Of a DNA stretch of 64,000 nucleotides, positions 1-8,596 are shown piece after piece. A program made the position numbers and the translations under genes. The stretch's first letter is position 1, and every line of letters begins with the position of its first letter. Below the pieces are notes generated by a model. It saw only the letters and a list, made by a program, of their open reading frames with translations. It made no database searches and was not told where the DNA came from. The stretch is from Pigmentiphaga sp. NML080357 (GTDB lineage: Bacteria; Pseudomonadota; Gammaproteobacteria; Burkholderiales; Burkholderiaceae_B): NCBI RefSeq assembly GCF_002188465.1, contig NZ_NINW01000008.1, positions 140,790-204,789 of the forward strand, given 5' to 3'.

Positions 1-1
1 G

Positions 2-253
2 CTGCATGGCGAGGCCATCGAGGTTGGCGACGTCGTATATCTCCAACCCGTTCACGGCCCGCTCGTCGCCAGTACCGTGATCTTCGCTGCACCGCTATTC
101 GGATGCACGACTTACACCGCTGACGCTTTGGTACCCGCACCGGGCACTACGTCCGCTCAACGTCTACGCCTGCGATTCCGCGGGCGGGACGTCCACCGGG
201 TCCAATCGCAGCGGCGCTCCCCCGCATCGGCTGCCAGAAAGGGCACTCAGTAA
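2..253 (+). CDS. Possible 3' end of a CDS cut by the window edge
   Basis: One frame stays open from base 2 to a TAA at 251-253, about 83 codons, while the other two forward frames stop early. The first 45 residues read like a soluble protein (EVGDVVYLQPVHGP), but the last 25 are Arg/Ser-rich and look like non-coding read-through. I recognise no family. The region may simply be the upstream leader of the cold shock gene. Support is only an open frame and a mild G/C preference at third codon positions. Confidence 0.22.
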   Translation: MHGEAIEVGDVVYLQPVHGPLVASTVIFAAPLFGCTTYTADALVPAPGTTSAQRLRLRFRGRDVHRVQSQRRSPASAARKGTQ

Positions 254-301
254 CACAGGCGCGCCCCAGGCAAGCCTCCATCCAATCAATCAAGGATACA
301 C

Positions 302-511
302 ATGGAACAGACAGGAATCGTCAAATGGTTCAACGATGAGAAGGGCTTCGGCTTCATCATGCCGGAAACGGGCGGCAAGGACTTGTTCGCCCACTTCTCC
401 GAGATCCAGGGCGACGGACGCAAGACGCTGATGGAAAACCAGCGCGTCACGTTCGTGGCCGCCAATGGTCTCAAAGGCCCCCAGGCCACGAAGATCCGGG
501 TCGTCGCCTGA
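302..511 (+). CDS. cspA: CspA-family cold shock protein
   Basis: This 69-residue protein is a single OB-fold cold shock domain, the usual CspA length. RNP1 is KGFGFI at residues 14-19 and RNP2 is LFAHF at 28-32, the two single-stranded RNA/DNA binding strips of the family. Members melt mRNA secondary structure and act as RNA chaperones or antiterminators in the cytoplasm. An AAGGA ribosome binding site lies just upstream of the ATG. The gene is monocistronic, with a strong intrinsic terminator 30 bases after its stop. Which csp paralogue it is, and whether it is cold-induced, cannot be read from sequence. Confidence 0.95.
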   Translation: MEQTGIVKWFNDEKGFGFIMPETGGKDLFAHFSEIQGDGRKTLMENQRVTFVAANGLKGPQATKIRVVA

Positions 512-540
512 ACGCGGGCTGATACCCAGACGCAAGACAG

Positions 541-575
541 CTCCCCGGCATCGCAAGGTGCCGGGGAGTTTTTTT
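541..575 (+). terminator. Intrinsic terminator of cspA
   Basis: A perfect 10-bp stem (CTCCCCGGCA / TGCCGGGGAG) with an 8-nt loop is followed by seven T residues. It sits 30 bases past the cspA stop and also separates cspA from the convergent gene at 602-919. Confidence 0.93.
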
Positions 576-601
576 GCCCGGGCCGCCAAGGTGCCCGGGT
601 T

Positions 602-919
602 TCAGAGGCTCGCGCGTAGCAGGATGCCGTCGAGTTCCGCGCTGGCCGACATGCCGCCTTGCTCGTATCCCAGTGCGGCGCATGCCATGGACAGCGTCTG
701 CCGCCACTCCCGTTCCGCGCTCTTGTGAATGAAGAAGTCCCGCGCGCATTGGTCGCCGCGGATGAGCTCCTTGCGCAGCCACTCCGCCATGCGCGCCTCC
801 TCCCGCCGGTCCAGCACGCGCGACGATACCGAAATCGAAACGAACGCGTACGATCTGATGTTCTTCAGCATCCGCCCGCGTAGCGGCCCCACCGGAAATT
901 CCAATGATTGAGCATCCAT
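602..919 (-). CDS. Conserved-looking small protein of unknown function
   Basis: The frame encodes 105 residues from an ATG at 919 preceded by a GAGG ribosome binding site. A longer in-frame start at 1051 is possible but adds a low-complexity stretch with no binding site. The protein is soluble and rich in Arg and Glu, with no membrane segment or signal peptide. It has two Cys (in QCARDFF and MACAALGY) and a central basic amphipathic stretch (RMAEWLRKELIRGD). I do not recognise a family. It is convergent with cspA and divergent from the acetyltransferase at 1050, with about 130 bp for the two promoters. Confidence 0.7.
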   Translation of the reverse strand: MDAQSLEFPVGPLRGRMLKNIRSYAFVSISVSSRVLDRREEARMAEWLRKELIRGDQCARDFFIHKSAEREWRQTLSMACAALGYEQGGMSASAELDGILLRASL

Positions 920-1049
920 GGGTACCTCGCCGAAAACACTATCGTATGGGGCGCGGCCAAGCGCCGGAGACAGCTGTTTGCTATCGTTTATCCTGCTAGA
1001 ACCCGGGCCTCGCGGGTATCGGCCCGCTCCCGACAGGATCCTCTCGCTC

Positions 1050-1532
1050 ATGCCGACTCCGCGCCCGCTCTCCCCTTCCGACTACAAGCCCGTCATCGCC
1101 CGCGTCGACCACTGGTGGGGTGGCCGCCCCATGCAGGCACTGCTGCCGCGGCTCTTCTTCGAGCATTTCCGGCGTACGAGCTTTGCCGTCGGCGCCTCGG
1201 ACGCGATAGAGGCGTTTCTGATCGGCTTCGTCTCCCAGACCGATTCCCGCATCGCCTACATCCATTTCGTCGGGGTGGATCCCGCTCGCCGAGGCGGCGG
1301 CCTCGGGCGCATGCTGTATGAGCACTTCTTCGATGTCGTCCGTGCGCTGGGCTGCGAGGAAGCGCACAGCATCACGTCGCCGGCCAATAGCGGGTCGATC
1401 GCTTTCCACCGCAAGATGGGATTCGAGCTGGAGCCGGGTACGGGACAGGTGGACGGAGTGCCGGTCCAACTGCACCATGCGGGCCCGGGCCAACATCGCG
1501 TGCGGTTCAGGAAGATGATCGTGGCGGCCTGA
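1050..1532 (+). CDS. GNAT family N-acetyltransferase
   Basis: This 160-residue protein is a single GNAT domain that would transfer acetyl from acetyl-CoA to an unknown amine. The motif A region is visible as HFVGVDPARRGGGLGRML, where RxxGxG binds the pyrophosphate of CoA. It is followed by the motif B pattern SPANSGSIAFHRKMGFE typical of small-molecule acetyltransferases. The ATG at 1050 is preferred over an earlier start at 918, which would add 44 residues lacking family character and overlap the divergent gene. It is probably transcribed alone. The substrate cannot be predicted. Confidence 0.88.
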   Translation: MPTPRPLSPSDYKPVIARVDHWWGGRPMQALLPRLFFEHFRRTSFAVGASDAIEAFLIGFVSQTDSRIAYIHFVGVDPARRGGGLGRMLYEHFFDVVRALGCEEAHSITSPANSGSIAFHRKMGFELEPGTGQVDGVPVQLHHAGPGQHRVRFRKMIVAA

Positions 1533-1609
1533 TCCGGGCGAGGGTTCCGTCCTCCCCGTAGGGGAATGCGGCATGCGACTTGCTGCGTCGGTCGTCTCTG
1601 GAGACGACC

Positions 1610-1828
1610 ATGGCAGCCAACTCACCTTCCCGTTCCCCTGGCCAACCGATCGACGACAAGCTCGAGGACACGAACAGTTCGACGCCCACGCCCGCGGCCC
1701 CGCGCCGCGAACCGGACATGCACAAGACCGACCGCGACCACACGGACGAGGAATATCATCGGCAACTGGGCCACGGCAGGAAGTCCCGCGCGGAGGACGA
1801 TCCGAATGCCGGCGGCGGGCAACCCTAG
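1610..1828 (+). CDS. Small hydrophilic acidic protein, unknown function
   Basis: The 72-residue frame starts at an ATG 5 bases after GGAGA. The product is highly charged and probably disordered: runs such as DDKLEDTN and DRDHTDEEYHRQ, many Pro and Thr, and no hydrophobic core. Small stress-type hydrophilic proteins look like this in many Burkholderiales, but I cannot assign a family. The good binding site and fitting length support it as real. It lies between the acetyltransferase and a convergent unknown gene. Confidence 0.6.
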   Translation: MAANSPSRSPGQPIDDKLEDTNSSTPTPAAPRREPDMHKTDRDHTDEEYHRQLGHGRKSRAEDDPNAGGGQP

Positions 1829-1851
1829 CCGAGCGCGGCGGCACGGCCGCC

Positions 1852-2376
1852 TCAGACGCGGCGCCCCGTGCGGTGCAGCACAGGACCCGACCGGGCGGTA
1901 TCGATGGCGGCATCCAGATCCTGGATATCGCTATATCTTCCAAACATGTATTCGTAGCGCCGCACCACGATTGGCGCTCCCCGGCCCCGGCCGTTCTGGC
2001 TCCTGAGCCAGCGATAGCGTTCGGCGTCGAGGACCAGCTCGGACACGGCCGCCGCCAGGCGCTTGCTCAACGGCGACCGCCAGGAACGCGGCTCCCAGGT
2101 GCCCGACTCGAGCATGGCAACCGCTTGCCCGACCTCCTCCAAGGTCGCGTTACGCGGAGCCAGGCGGACGGCAAGATCCAGCGCTCCGGCGTGGCGCGAC
2201 AATCCCGAGGAGGCGACGCGCAGCCGCCGCACCAGGTCCCGGCTGGAGGGCCTGGATGCCCATCCGTCGTCCCAGTGCCGGGTCTGCTGTCCCGCGGGTT
2301 CCAGAGCGGACAACCCGCCGGCGTATTGCTCGAGGGCATCCGCCGCGTCGAGAAGCAGAGCGCTCAAATCATGCAT
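1852..2376 (-). CDS. Hypothetical protein with ERYRWLR motif
   Basis: This 174-residue soluble protein starts at an ATG at 2376 with GAGG seven bases upstream. An in-frame start further upstream would add 18 residues without a binding site. The N-terminal half is helical and Leu/Ala-rich (LSALLLDAADALEQYAGGL). The C-terminal half carries ERYRWLRSQNG, a short motif I know from small unknown proteins of phages and proteobacteria. No catalytic signature is visible. It is followed at its 5' side by a notably AT-rich intergenic stretch (2450-2510). Confidence 0.65.
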   Translation of the reverse strand: MHDLSALLLDAADALEQYAGGLSALEPAGQQTRHWDDGWASRPSSRDLVRRLRVASSGLSRHAGALDLAVRLAPRNATLEEVGQAVAMLESGTWEPRSWRSPLSKRLAAAVSELVLDAERYRWLRSQNGRGRGAPIVVRRYEYMFGRYSDIQDLDAAIDTARSGPVLHRTGRRV

Positions 2377-2586
2377 GATCGACCTCGTGTTTCGCGCAGG
2401 GAGGACGTGCAGCAAGAAGCGAGCCGGCAACGCGAATCATTGTCGATATCGTCAAAAACAGGAAATTCTCCTTGAAAAGAAAATCATAATTATCGAACCA
2501 TTCCCGCCGCCGGACAGCGATGCGGGCGCCGAAAAGTTCGAGCATCCGATCCGCCGGCGATGGGCAGCCGGGCGTGTATCGACGGA

Positions 2587-3486
2587 TCAGGCCCGGAAGA
2601 GCTCGTGCACCAGCCCGCGCAGCCACATGTTGCCGGCATCCCTGTGGAAGCGGCGCGGCCAGAACTGGTGGACCTCGATGGTGGGCGCCTTGAGCGGCAC
2701 GTCCACCATCCTGATGTCGGCATGCTGCACGCACACGTTGGCCATGTCGCGCGGAACGGTGGCGATGAGGTCGGAGCTTTCGATAATGGGCAGCAGGCTC
2801 GTGAAGTGGGACGTTTCGAGCAGCACGCGCCGCCTCAAGCCCTTGCGCTGGAGGAACTCTTCGAACAGATGCTCCCGCCCCGGCCGGACGGCGGCATGCG
2901 GCAAGGCGAGGTACTGCTTGAGCGTGAGGACGTCCCCCACCTCGGGATGGCCGCTGCGGACGATGCAGACGAAGGTATTGCGAAACAGCAGTTGCTGAAA
3001 CATGCCCGCCTTGTGCAGGTCGGGAAAATAGCCGATCGCCAGTTCCGCCTCGCCTGACTCCAGCGCTTCGGCGGCCGCATGGCGCGGCATGGCGAGCGTG
3101 CGCAGGTTCAGGCCCGGTCCGGCCTGGACGAACCGCGCCAGCAGCTTGGGGACGAAATTGATCTCGCCGATGTCGGGAGTGATCAGCGTGAAGGTGCGCT
3201 CGCTGGATGCCGGATCGAATGTGTGCGCCTGGAGGATTTCGCCCTTGATGGTATCCATTACGCGCCGCACCGCAGGCGCGAGCGAGACGGCCCGCGGGGT
3301 CGGCTGCATCTGCGAGCCGGTGCGCACGAACAAGGCGTCGCCGAACAGCGTGCGCAGGCGCGCCACGGCCGCGCTCATTGCCGGCTGGCTCAGGCCGATG
3401 GCCTCGGCCGCGCGCGACACGCTGCGGTGCTCCAGCATCGCATCGAACACGCGCAACAAGTTGAGGTCGATATGGCGAATATCCAT
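2587..3486 (-). CDS. LysR-type transcriptional regulator
   Basis: This 299-residue protein has the LysR layout: an N-terminal winged HTH at about residues 6-65 (LNLLRVFDAMLEHRSVSRAA, then QPAMSAAVARLRTLFGD) and a periplasmic-binding-protein-like effector domain. The ATG at 3486 matches the family N-terminus; an upstream in-frame start would add 46 atypical residues. It is transcribed divergently from the GlcG/dioxygenase/hydroxylase/Bug operon at 3587-7666. LysR regulators usually control the neighbouring divergent operon and themselves from the shared intergenic region, so an aromatic or hydroxylated substrate is the expected inducer. That is inference from position. Confidence 0.93.
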   Translation of the reverse strand: MDIRHIDLNLLRVFDAMLEHRSVSRAAEAIGLSQPAMSAAVARLRTLFGDALFVRTGSQMQPTPRAVSLAPAVRRVMDTIKGEILQAHTFDPASSERTFTLITPDIGEINFVPKLLARFVQAGPGLNLRTLAMPRHAAAEALESGEAELAIGYFPDLHKAGMFQQLLFRNTFVCIVRSGHPEVGDVLTLKQYLALPHAAVRPGREHLFEEFLQRKGLRRRVLLETSHFTSLLPIIESSDLIATVPRDMANVCVQHADIRMVDVPLKAPTIEVHQFWPRRFHRDAGNMWLRGLVHELFRA

Positions 3487-3502
3487 GGGATGGATTTTAA
3501 CT

Positions 3503-3532
3503 ATTCGCCGAATCGTCTGGATAGATAATCCA
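3503..3532. promoter_or_regulatory. Two adjacent inverted repeats, candidate LysR operator
   Basis: The 100-bp gap between the LysR gene and the divergent operon holds ATTCG-C-CGAAT (3503-3513) and TGGAT-AGATA-ATCCA (3518-3532), both perfect inverted repeats. A T-N11-A arrangement (T3516 to A3528) fits the general LysR box. The position between divergent genes supports an operator role; no binding data are available. Confidence 0.45.
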
Positions 3533-3586
3533 CCGGCGCTTAGACTGCCTCCGTGGATATTGCTTGACACTCGAACGGAGACACAC

Positions 3587-4012
3587 ATGACCGGCCTCAC
3601 CCTGGAACAGGCGAACGCCATCATCGCCGCGGCGCTGCGCCGCTCCGCCCAGAAAGGCTACAAGCCCATGGCGGTGGTCGTGCTCGACGCGGCCGGGCAC
3701 TTGAAGGCCGCGCAACGCCAGGACGGCGCCAGCATGTTCCGGGTAGACATCGCCACCGGCAAGGCCTGGGCCGCGGTGGGCATGGATGCCTCGAGCCGGA
3801 CGCTGGCGCAACGCGCCAAGGACAACCCGAATTTCTTCGTCACGCTGGCCGCCACCGCCCAGGGCCGCTTTCTTCCCCAGACAGGCGCGGTGCTGATCAA
3901 GGACGCCGCCGGCGCCGTGCTCGGAGCCGTCGGCGCGAGCGGCGGCACGGGCGACGAGGACGAGGAAATCTGCATCGCCGGCGTGACCGAGACCGGCCTG
4001 CAAGCGGGCTGA
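3587..4012 (+). CDS. GlcG/HbpS-family (haem-degrading domain) protein
   Basis: This 141-residue protein matches the GlcG/HbpS fold (Pfam Haem_degrading, DUF336): N-terminal LTLEQANAIIAAALRRSAQ, central PMAVVVLDAAGHLKAAQR, and C-terminal GAVLGAVGASGGTGDEDE. Members bind haem or small ligands and often accompany catabolic operons as accessory proteins of unclear role. Start is the ATG after ACGGAG; the extended frame upstream runs antisense through the LysR gene. It is first in a four-gene plus-strand operon, 30 bases before the dioxygenase. Confidence 0.88.
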   Translation: MTGLTLEQANAIIAAALRRSAQKGYKPMAVVVLDAAGHLKAAQRQDGASMFRVDIATGKAWAAVGMDASSRTLAQRAKDNPNFFVTLAATAQGRFLPQTGAVLIKDAAGAVLGAVGASGGTGDEDEEICIAGVTETGLQAG

Positions 4013-4042
4013 CGGCTGGCGCGGACGACGGAACACGACACT

Positions 4043-4945
4043 ATGGCATCTTCCACCATACAGGGACTTCGCAGCGTGGCCCTGGAGGTTCCCGACCTGG
4101 CAAAGGCGGAACATTTCTATACCGAAACCTGGCACCTGGACGTGGCCGCGCGCGAAGGAGACGCGCTCTATTTCCGCGGCACCGGTGCCGATCATCATCT
4201 GCTGGCGCTGCATCGCGGGCCGCGCACCGCCATTCGTCATGTGACGCTGCGCGCCCGGAGCGAGGAGGCGCTCCACACCATCGCGCGCGCGTGCATCGAC
4301 GCGGGCGGGACGGTAGAGATCCCCGTCGGCGCGGTGGCGGACCCCGCCGGCGGACAAGGTCTATTGATACGCGATCGCGACGGGCGGCGGATCCAGGTGG
4401 TGGCCGGCGACGCCCGGCATGCCGACGCCCGCGAGGTCGCCGACCGCCCCGTCAGGCTCGCGCACGCCGTGCTCAACAGCGACGACGTCGCCGCCACGCA
4501 GCGCTTCTTCGAGCAGGCGCTGGACTTCCGGCTGGCCGACCGCACGCGCATCATGGCCTTCCTGAACTGCAACGCCGACCACCACACGATCGCGCTGGGC
4601 GACACGGACAACAATGCGCTGAACCATATCGCCTTCGTCATGCCGGACCTGGAATCCGTCATGCGCGGCGGCGGCCGGATGAAAGACGCGGGCTACGCCA
4701 TCGAATGGGGGCCCGGCCGGCACGGCCCGGGGGACAACGCCTTCAACTATTTCATCGGCCCCTTCGGCGAGGTGATCGAGTACACGGCGGAAGTGGAACA
4801 GATCGACGACAGCTATGTGGCCGGCGCGCCCGAAGACTGGACATGGCCGCCGGGCCGCGTGGACCAGTGGGGCATATCGCCGCCCCCGTCGTCCCGCCTG
4901 AAAGCGGCGCAAAGCGACGTGTTCTTCGTGGCCCCGCCGGCCTGA
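4043..4945 (+). CDS. VOC-family extradiol ring-cleavage dioxygenase
   Basis: The 300-residue protein has two vicinal-oxygen-chelate modules, the architecture of type I extradiol dioxygenases such as BphC and catechol 2,3-dioxygenase. In the C-terminal module the likely Fe(II) ligands are His141 (LAHAVLNSDD), His195 (NHIAFVM) and Glu246 (EVIEYTAE). A conserved His227 (GRHGPGDN) fits the catalytic site. Expected reaction: meta-cleavage of a catechol-type ring with O2. The downstream FAD hydroxylase would make such a catechol from a phenolic substrate. The true substrate is unknown. Confidence 0.88.
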   Translation: MASSTIQGLRSVALEVPDLAKAEHFYTETWHLDVAAREGDALYFRGTGADHHLLALHRGPRTAIRHVTLRARSEEALHTIARACIDAGGTVEIPVGAVADPAGGQGLLIRDRDGRRIQVVAGDARHADAREVADRPVRLAHAVLNSDDVAATQRFFEQALDFRLADRTRIMAFLNCNADHHTIALGDTDNNALNHIAFVMPDLESVMRGGGRMKDAGYAIEWGPGRHGPGDNAFNYFIGPFGEVIEYTAEVEQIDDSYVAGAPEDWTWPPGRVDQWGISPPPSSRLKAAQSDVFFVAPPA

Positions 4946-5104
4946 TCCGCCTCAACCGGACCACAACCGACCATTCACGCGATCTGCCGATGCCCGCAGG
5001 CCGGGCGCGGCCCGTCTCGTCCCGAAAAAACGCTCCCGTAGGCGATGCGTCCATCCCTCGGAGCACCTTATGGAGAATCCTGAACCCATGCGGAGATACT
5101 GCGC

Positions 5105-6655
5105 ATGACCTCGGCTACCCATCCCATGGCGTACGACGTCGCCATCGTAGGCTTCGGCCCTGCCGGCGCGGTGGCCGCCGGGCTGCTGGCCAACCAGGGG
5201 TTCCGCGTCCACGTCTGCGACCGGCAACGCGATGTCTACGACAAACCGCGCGCAATCGCGGTCGACCACGAAATCATGCGTGTCTTCCAGCAACTGGGGC
5301 TGGTGGATCGCATCGCTGAACATGTCGAGCCGTTCACGCCCTCCGAGTACTACGGCGTGGATGGCCGCCTCATCAAGCGGCTGACGATGGTCGAGCCGCC
5401 CTACCCGCTCGGCTACGTTCCATCCAATGTCTTCACCCAGCCTCCGGTGGAGCGCATCCTGCGGGCTCATGTGGAGCGATCGCCCAACGCCCGCGTGGAA
5501 CTGGGCGCGACGGCATGCGCGCTGGAACAGGATGCGGACGGCGTTACGCTGGAACTGGCGCACGATGACGGCCGCCGGGACAGCATCCGTGCCCGCTACG
5601 TGATCGGCTGCGACGGCGCCTCCAGCACCGTGCGCGACCTCGTCGGCATCGCGCTGGAGGACCTGGAGTTCGACGAACCGTGGCTGGTGGTGGACGTGCT
5701 GGCCAATGAGCGCGGACTCGCCAAACTGCCCCGGACCAGCGTGCAGTACTGTGAGCCGGATCGGCCATGCACGCTGGTCATTGGTCCCGGCAATCATCGC
5801 CGGTGGGAGATATCGCTCAAGCCGGGCGAGGACCCTCAGGCCGTCACGCGTCCCGAGGAAACGTGGAAACTGCTGGCGCGCTGGCTCGGTCCGGACGACG
5901 GCCAGCTATGGCGCCAGGCCAGCTACCGTTTCCATGCCCTGGTGGCGGACGAATGGCGCAAGGGGCGCGTGTTCATTGCCGGCGACGCTGCCCACCAGCA
6001 GCCGCCCTTCCTGGGCCAGGGCATGTGCCAGGGCATACGCGACGTCGCCAACCTGAGCTGGAAACTCGCCGCGGTGCTGCGGCGGACGGTGGCGGGCGAC
6101 CGGGCCGAGGCGCTGCTCGACAGCTACGGCGTGGAGCGCAAGCAGCACGTCCGCAACCTGACCGGGCGCATCAAGGCCATCGGCGCGGTGATCTGCGAAC
6201 GCGACGAAGCCCGCGCCCGCGCGCGGGACACGCGCCTGCTCGATGAATGCGGCGGCATCGTGCGCGACGTACCCCGCCAGGAAGTCATCCCCCCCTTGGA
6301 GCAAGGACTGTTGTCGCGCCGTCCCGCGCCCGCTCGCGGCACGCTCTTCCCGCAACCGTGGGTGCGGCAGGCCGATGCGGCAGTCCGCCTGGACCACTTC
6401 GCCGGCGACGGCTGGTGGCTGGCGCTGGCCCCGGCCTATCCAGGCACCGCGCCGGTCCTTCCTGCGCAATGGGGCGTGGCGACGCTGCACTTCGGCCGCG
6501 TCCTGGCCGAGACGGAAGGCGTATGCGCCGCATGGTTCGAGCGCAATGCGTGCGTCGCCGCCCTGGTGCGCCCCGACCGCTATGTCTATGGCGTCGCCGC
6601 CGATGCGCGGGAATTGGACGCCTTGCTCGACGAACTGCGCACCGCGCTGCATTGA
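5105..6655 (+). CDS. FAD-dependent aromatic hydroxylase, MhpA-like
   Basis: This 516-residue protein is a class A flavoprotein monooxygenase. FAD-binding motif GFGPAG lies at residues 16-21, the DG motif is VIGCDGASSTVR, and the second FAD motif is FIAGDAAHQQPPFLGQGMCQG. It most resembles 3-(3-hydroxyphenyl)propionate hydroxylase, which hydroxylates a phenol ortho to its OH using NAD(P)H and O2. MhpA itself is about 550 residues, so this one is slightly short. A GGAGA site precedes the ATG. Together with the dioxygenase just upstream it would give a hydroxylation plus ring-cleavage pair. I did not name it mhpA because mhpB-F partners are absent. Confidence 0.88.
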   Translation: MTSATHPMAYDVAIVGFGPAGAVAAGLLANQGFRVHVCDRQRDVYDKPRAIAVDHEIMRVFQQLGLVDRIAEHVEPFTPSEYYGVDGRLIKRLTMVEPPYPLGYVPSNVFTQPPVERILRAHVERSPNARVELGATACALEQDADGVTLELAHDDGRRDSIRARYVIGCDGASSTVRDLVGIALEDLEFDEPWLVVDVLANERGLAKLPRTSVQYCEPDRPCTLVIGPGNHRRWEISLKPGEDPQAVTRPEETWKLLARWLGPDDGQLWRQASYRFHALVADEWRKGRVFIAGDAAHQQPPFLGQGMCQGIRDVANLSWKLAAVLRRTVAGDRAEALLDSYGVERKQHVRNLTGRIKAIGAVICERDEARARARDTRLLDECGGIVRDVPRQEVIPPLEQGLLSRRPAPARGTLFPQPWVRQADAAVRLDHFAGDGWWLALAPAYPGTAPVLPAQWGVATLHFGRVLAETEGVCAAWFERNACVAALVRPDRYVYGVAADARELDALLDELRTALH

Positions 6656-6679
6656 CCACCATACCGAGAGGAGACAACG

Positions 6680-7666
6680 ATGAACCGAAGACACGCCATC
6701 CAGACCATCGCGGCCGTGGCAGCCGCCGTTTCCGGCTTCGCGCCCTTGCCCGCGGCGCTGGCGCAGGCCTGGCCGGACAAGCCGGTACGGCTGCTGCTGT
6801 CGCAGCCGCCAGGCTCCGGGCCCGACAACATCGCCCGCCTGTTGTCCGAGCGGCTCTACCCGCGCTGGGGCCAGGCAGTGGTGATCGAGAACAAGCCGGG
6901 CGGCCAGAATACGGTGGGCGCCCAGGCCGCGGCGCGTTCGCCCGCCGACGGCTACAACTTCTATTTCGCGACCACGGCGGCGCTGGTCACCAATACCTTC
7001 CTGTTCAAGCAGCTACCCTACGACCCGGCCAAGGACTTCGTGCCGGTGGCCTTCGTCGCCCGCAGTCCATTCGGCATCCTGGTCAAGGCCGACTCGCCGG
7101 TGCGGACCGTGGAGGAACTCATCGCCAAGTCCAAGGCAGCGCCCGGCACGTTCACGCTTGGCAACGAAGGCCCGCGCACTTTCGGCGGCATGATCGCCCG
7201 CCTGTTCAACGCCCGATCCGGCGCGCAGGCCAACCTGGTTCCCTACGTGTCGGTCGGCGTATCGGCGCAGAACCTGATGGGCGGGCACGTGGACGCGATC
7301 GTGGCCGACGTGGCCTCGACCGCGCAACTGGCCAAGCAGGGCCGCCTGCGGCTGCTGGCGGTGACCTCGGAGAAGCGACTGCCCGACTGGCCGCAGGTGC
7401 CCGCGCTCTCGGAACTATTGCGGGACTTCGACATGGTGGGCTGGTTCGCCATCGTCGCGCCCGCCGGAACCCCCGCCGCCGCGATCGACCGGGTCAACCG
7501 CGACATCAACGCCTTGCTGGCGGACGAGGAAGTGGCGGGGCGCATCGCGGCCATCGGCCCCATTGCCGCGCCGGGCTACAGCCCGGCGCAGACGGGCGAA
7601 TTCCTCAAGCGGGAGCATGCCCGCTGGGCGCAGATCACCAAGGAAATAGACATCCTGCCGGAATGA
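6680..7666 (+). CDS. Bug/TctC-family periplasmic substrate-binding protein
   Basis: The 328-residue product begins with a signal peptide (MNRRHAIQTIAAVAAAVSGF, likely cleaved near ALAQA) and continues with the Bug signature WPDKPVRLLLSQPPGSGPDN. Bug proteins bind carboxylates and similar metabolites in the periplasm; Bordetella encodes dozens, many without a linked transporter. No TctA/TctB genes are present here. It follows the hydroxylase by 24 bases with a strong GAGAGGAG site, so it is probably the last gene of the catabolic operon and may bind that pathway's substrate. Confidence 0.94.
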   Translation: MNRRHAIQTIAAVAAAVSGFAPLPAALAQAWPDKPVRLLLSQPPGSGPDNIARLLSERLYPRWGQAVVIENKPGGQNTVGAQAAARSPADGYNFYFATTAALVTNTFLFKQLPYDPAKDFVPVAFVARSPFGILVKADSPVRTVEELIAKSKAAPGTFTLGNEGPRTFGGMIARLFNARSGAQANLVPYVSVGVSAQNLMGGHVDAIVADVASTAQLAKQGRLRLLAVTSEKRLPDWPQVPALSELLRDFDMVGWFAIVAPAGTPAAAIDRVNRDINALLADEEVAGRIAAIGPIAAPGYSPAQTGEFLKREHARWAQITKEIDILPE

Positions 7667-7690
7667 GCCGGCCCGCCGGCGGCCGGCTCA
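7664..7690. terminator. Hairpin at the end of the catabolic operon
   Basis: A perfect 9-bp stem (TGAGCCGGC / GCCGGCTCA) starts in the stop codon of the Bug gene and has a 9-nt loop. There is no T tract, so termination is likely but not assured. It lies between convergent genes and could serve either strand. Confidence 0.5.
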
Positions 7691-7721
7691 CCGCCGTGGG
7701 CGGCGAAGCCGGTGCATGGCA

Positions 7722-8108
7722 TTACTTCTTGAGGTCGTCGGGAACCTTGCCGCCATTTTCGGCCAGTTTCTGCATCACCTGCTTGTGCAGCCAGATGTTC
7801 ATGGCGGCCGAATCGTTGGTGTCGCCGCTGTAGTGCAGTTCGGTAGCCAGCTGCTTGCGGGCCGCGAGGCTGCTGTCCAGGCCCAGCAGCTTCATCAGGT
7901 CGACGATCGACGTTTTCCAGTTCAGTTTTTCCGGATGCTTGGCGGCCAGTCCATTAAGGATGGCTTCCACATCCACGGCCGGCATCGCAGCCGGAGCGCC
8001 GGCCGGAGCCGGGGCGGCGGTGGGCGTCGCCGCGGGCGGGGCCGCTTCGGCAACCGCGGGATGACTGGACGGAAAAATCTTGTCGAGAATGGCTTTGAAA
8101 ATACTCAT
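7722..8108 (-). CDS. DUF3597 domain protein
   Basis: The 128-residue protein fits DUF3597: an N-terminal MSIFKAILDKIFPS, an Ala/Pro-rich linker at about residues 20-44, and a conserved helical C-terminal half (WKTSIVDLMKLLGLDSSLAARKQLATELHYSGD). Members are small, cytoplasmic and related in layout to LysM-lacking BON/DUF partners; function is unknown. The gene is convergent with the catabolic operon and appears monocistronic. Confidence 0.85.
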   Translation of the reverse strand: MSIFKAILDKIFPSSHPAVAEAAPPAATPTAAPAPAGAPAAMPAVDVEAILNGLAAKHPEKLNWKTSIVDLMKLLGLDSSLAARKQLATELHYSGDTNDSAAMNIWLHKQVMQKLAENGGKVPDDLKK

Positions 8109-8232
8109 ACCTTCCCCCTCTTCGTCACGGTTCCAGGCACATGCCTGGGCCGATTGTAAAGGGGGACCGCCAGCCTGGCAGCCCTCGTGTGTAACGGGAT
8201 GCGGCGTCTACGTAACCCGCCGCCCCCTGTGG

Positions 8233-8484
8233 CTACAGCTTGAACCAGCGGTCGTGCTCGATGTCGTCCGCGATGCGGATCTCGGCCTCGTCCAGGCATT
8301 CTTCCTCGGAGGCCGCGGCTATCCCGCGCAGCGACAGCGCCGGACCGAGCAGCAGGCGCTTGCCGTCGCTTTGCTCGTAGATCTTGCAATTGGCGTCCCA
8401 CATGCCAGGACCGCGCTGGCGGGGATCGATTTCCACCTCGAGTACACGGGAAGTGCGATTCGGGCAGTATTGGAAAGAGAACAT
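8233..8484 (-). CDS. Small hypothetical protein
   Basis: Eighty-three residues from an ATG at 8484. A longer frame reaching 8958 runs antisense through the CobD-like gene and is rejected. The product is acidic (EEECLDEAEIRIADDIEHD) with three Cys and no membrane segment. No family recognised. The ribosome binding site is weak, and the gene sits just downstream of the CobD/CbiB-like gene on the same strand, so it could be co-transcribed. Confidence 0.6.
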   Translation of the reverse strand: MFSFQYCPNRTSRVLEVEIDPRQRGPGMWDANCKIYEQSDGKRLLLGPALSLRGIAAASEEECLDEAEIRIADDIEHDRWFKL

Positions 8485-8596
8485 GGCAGGCCCCCGCTCC
8501 GGTCCGTTCGACGGGCCCACTATAGCGCCGGACCGGCCGGGTGACCTCATGCAGTGCAGCAATGCGGCGTGTTCGTTGCGCGCCGCGCACGCCGCC

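Noticed and set aside
3564..3569. TTGACA as a -35 box for the GlcG-like gene
   Set aside because: Only 17 bp separate it from the ATG, leaving no room for a -10 and leader.
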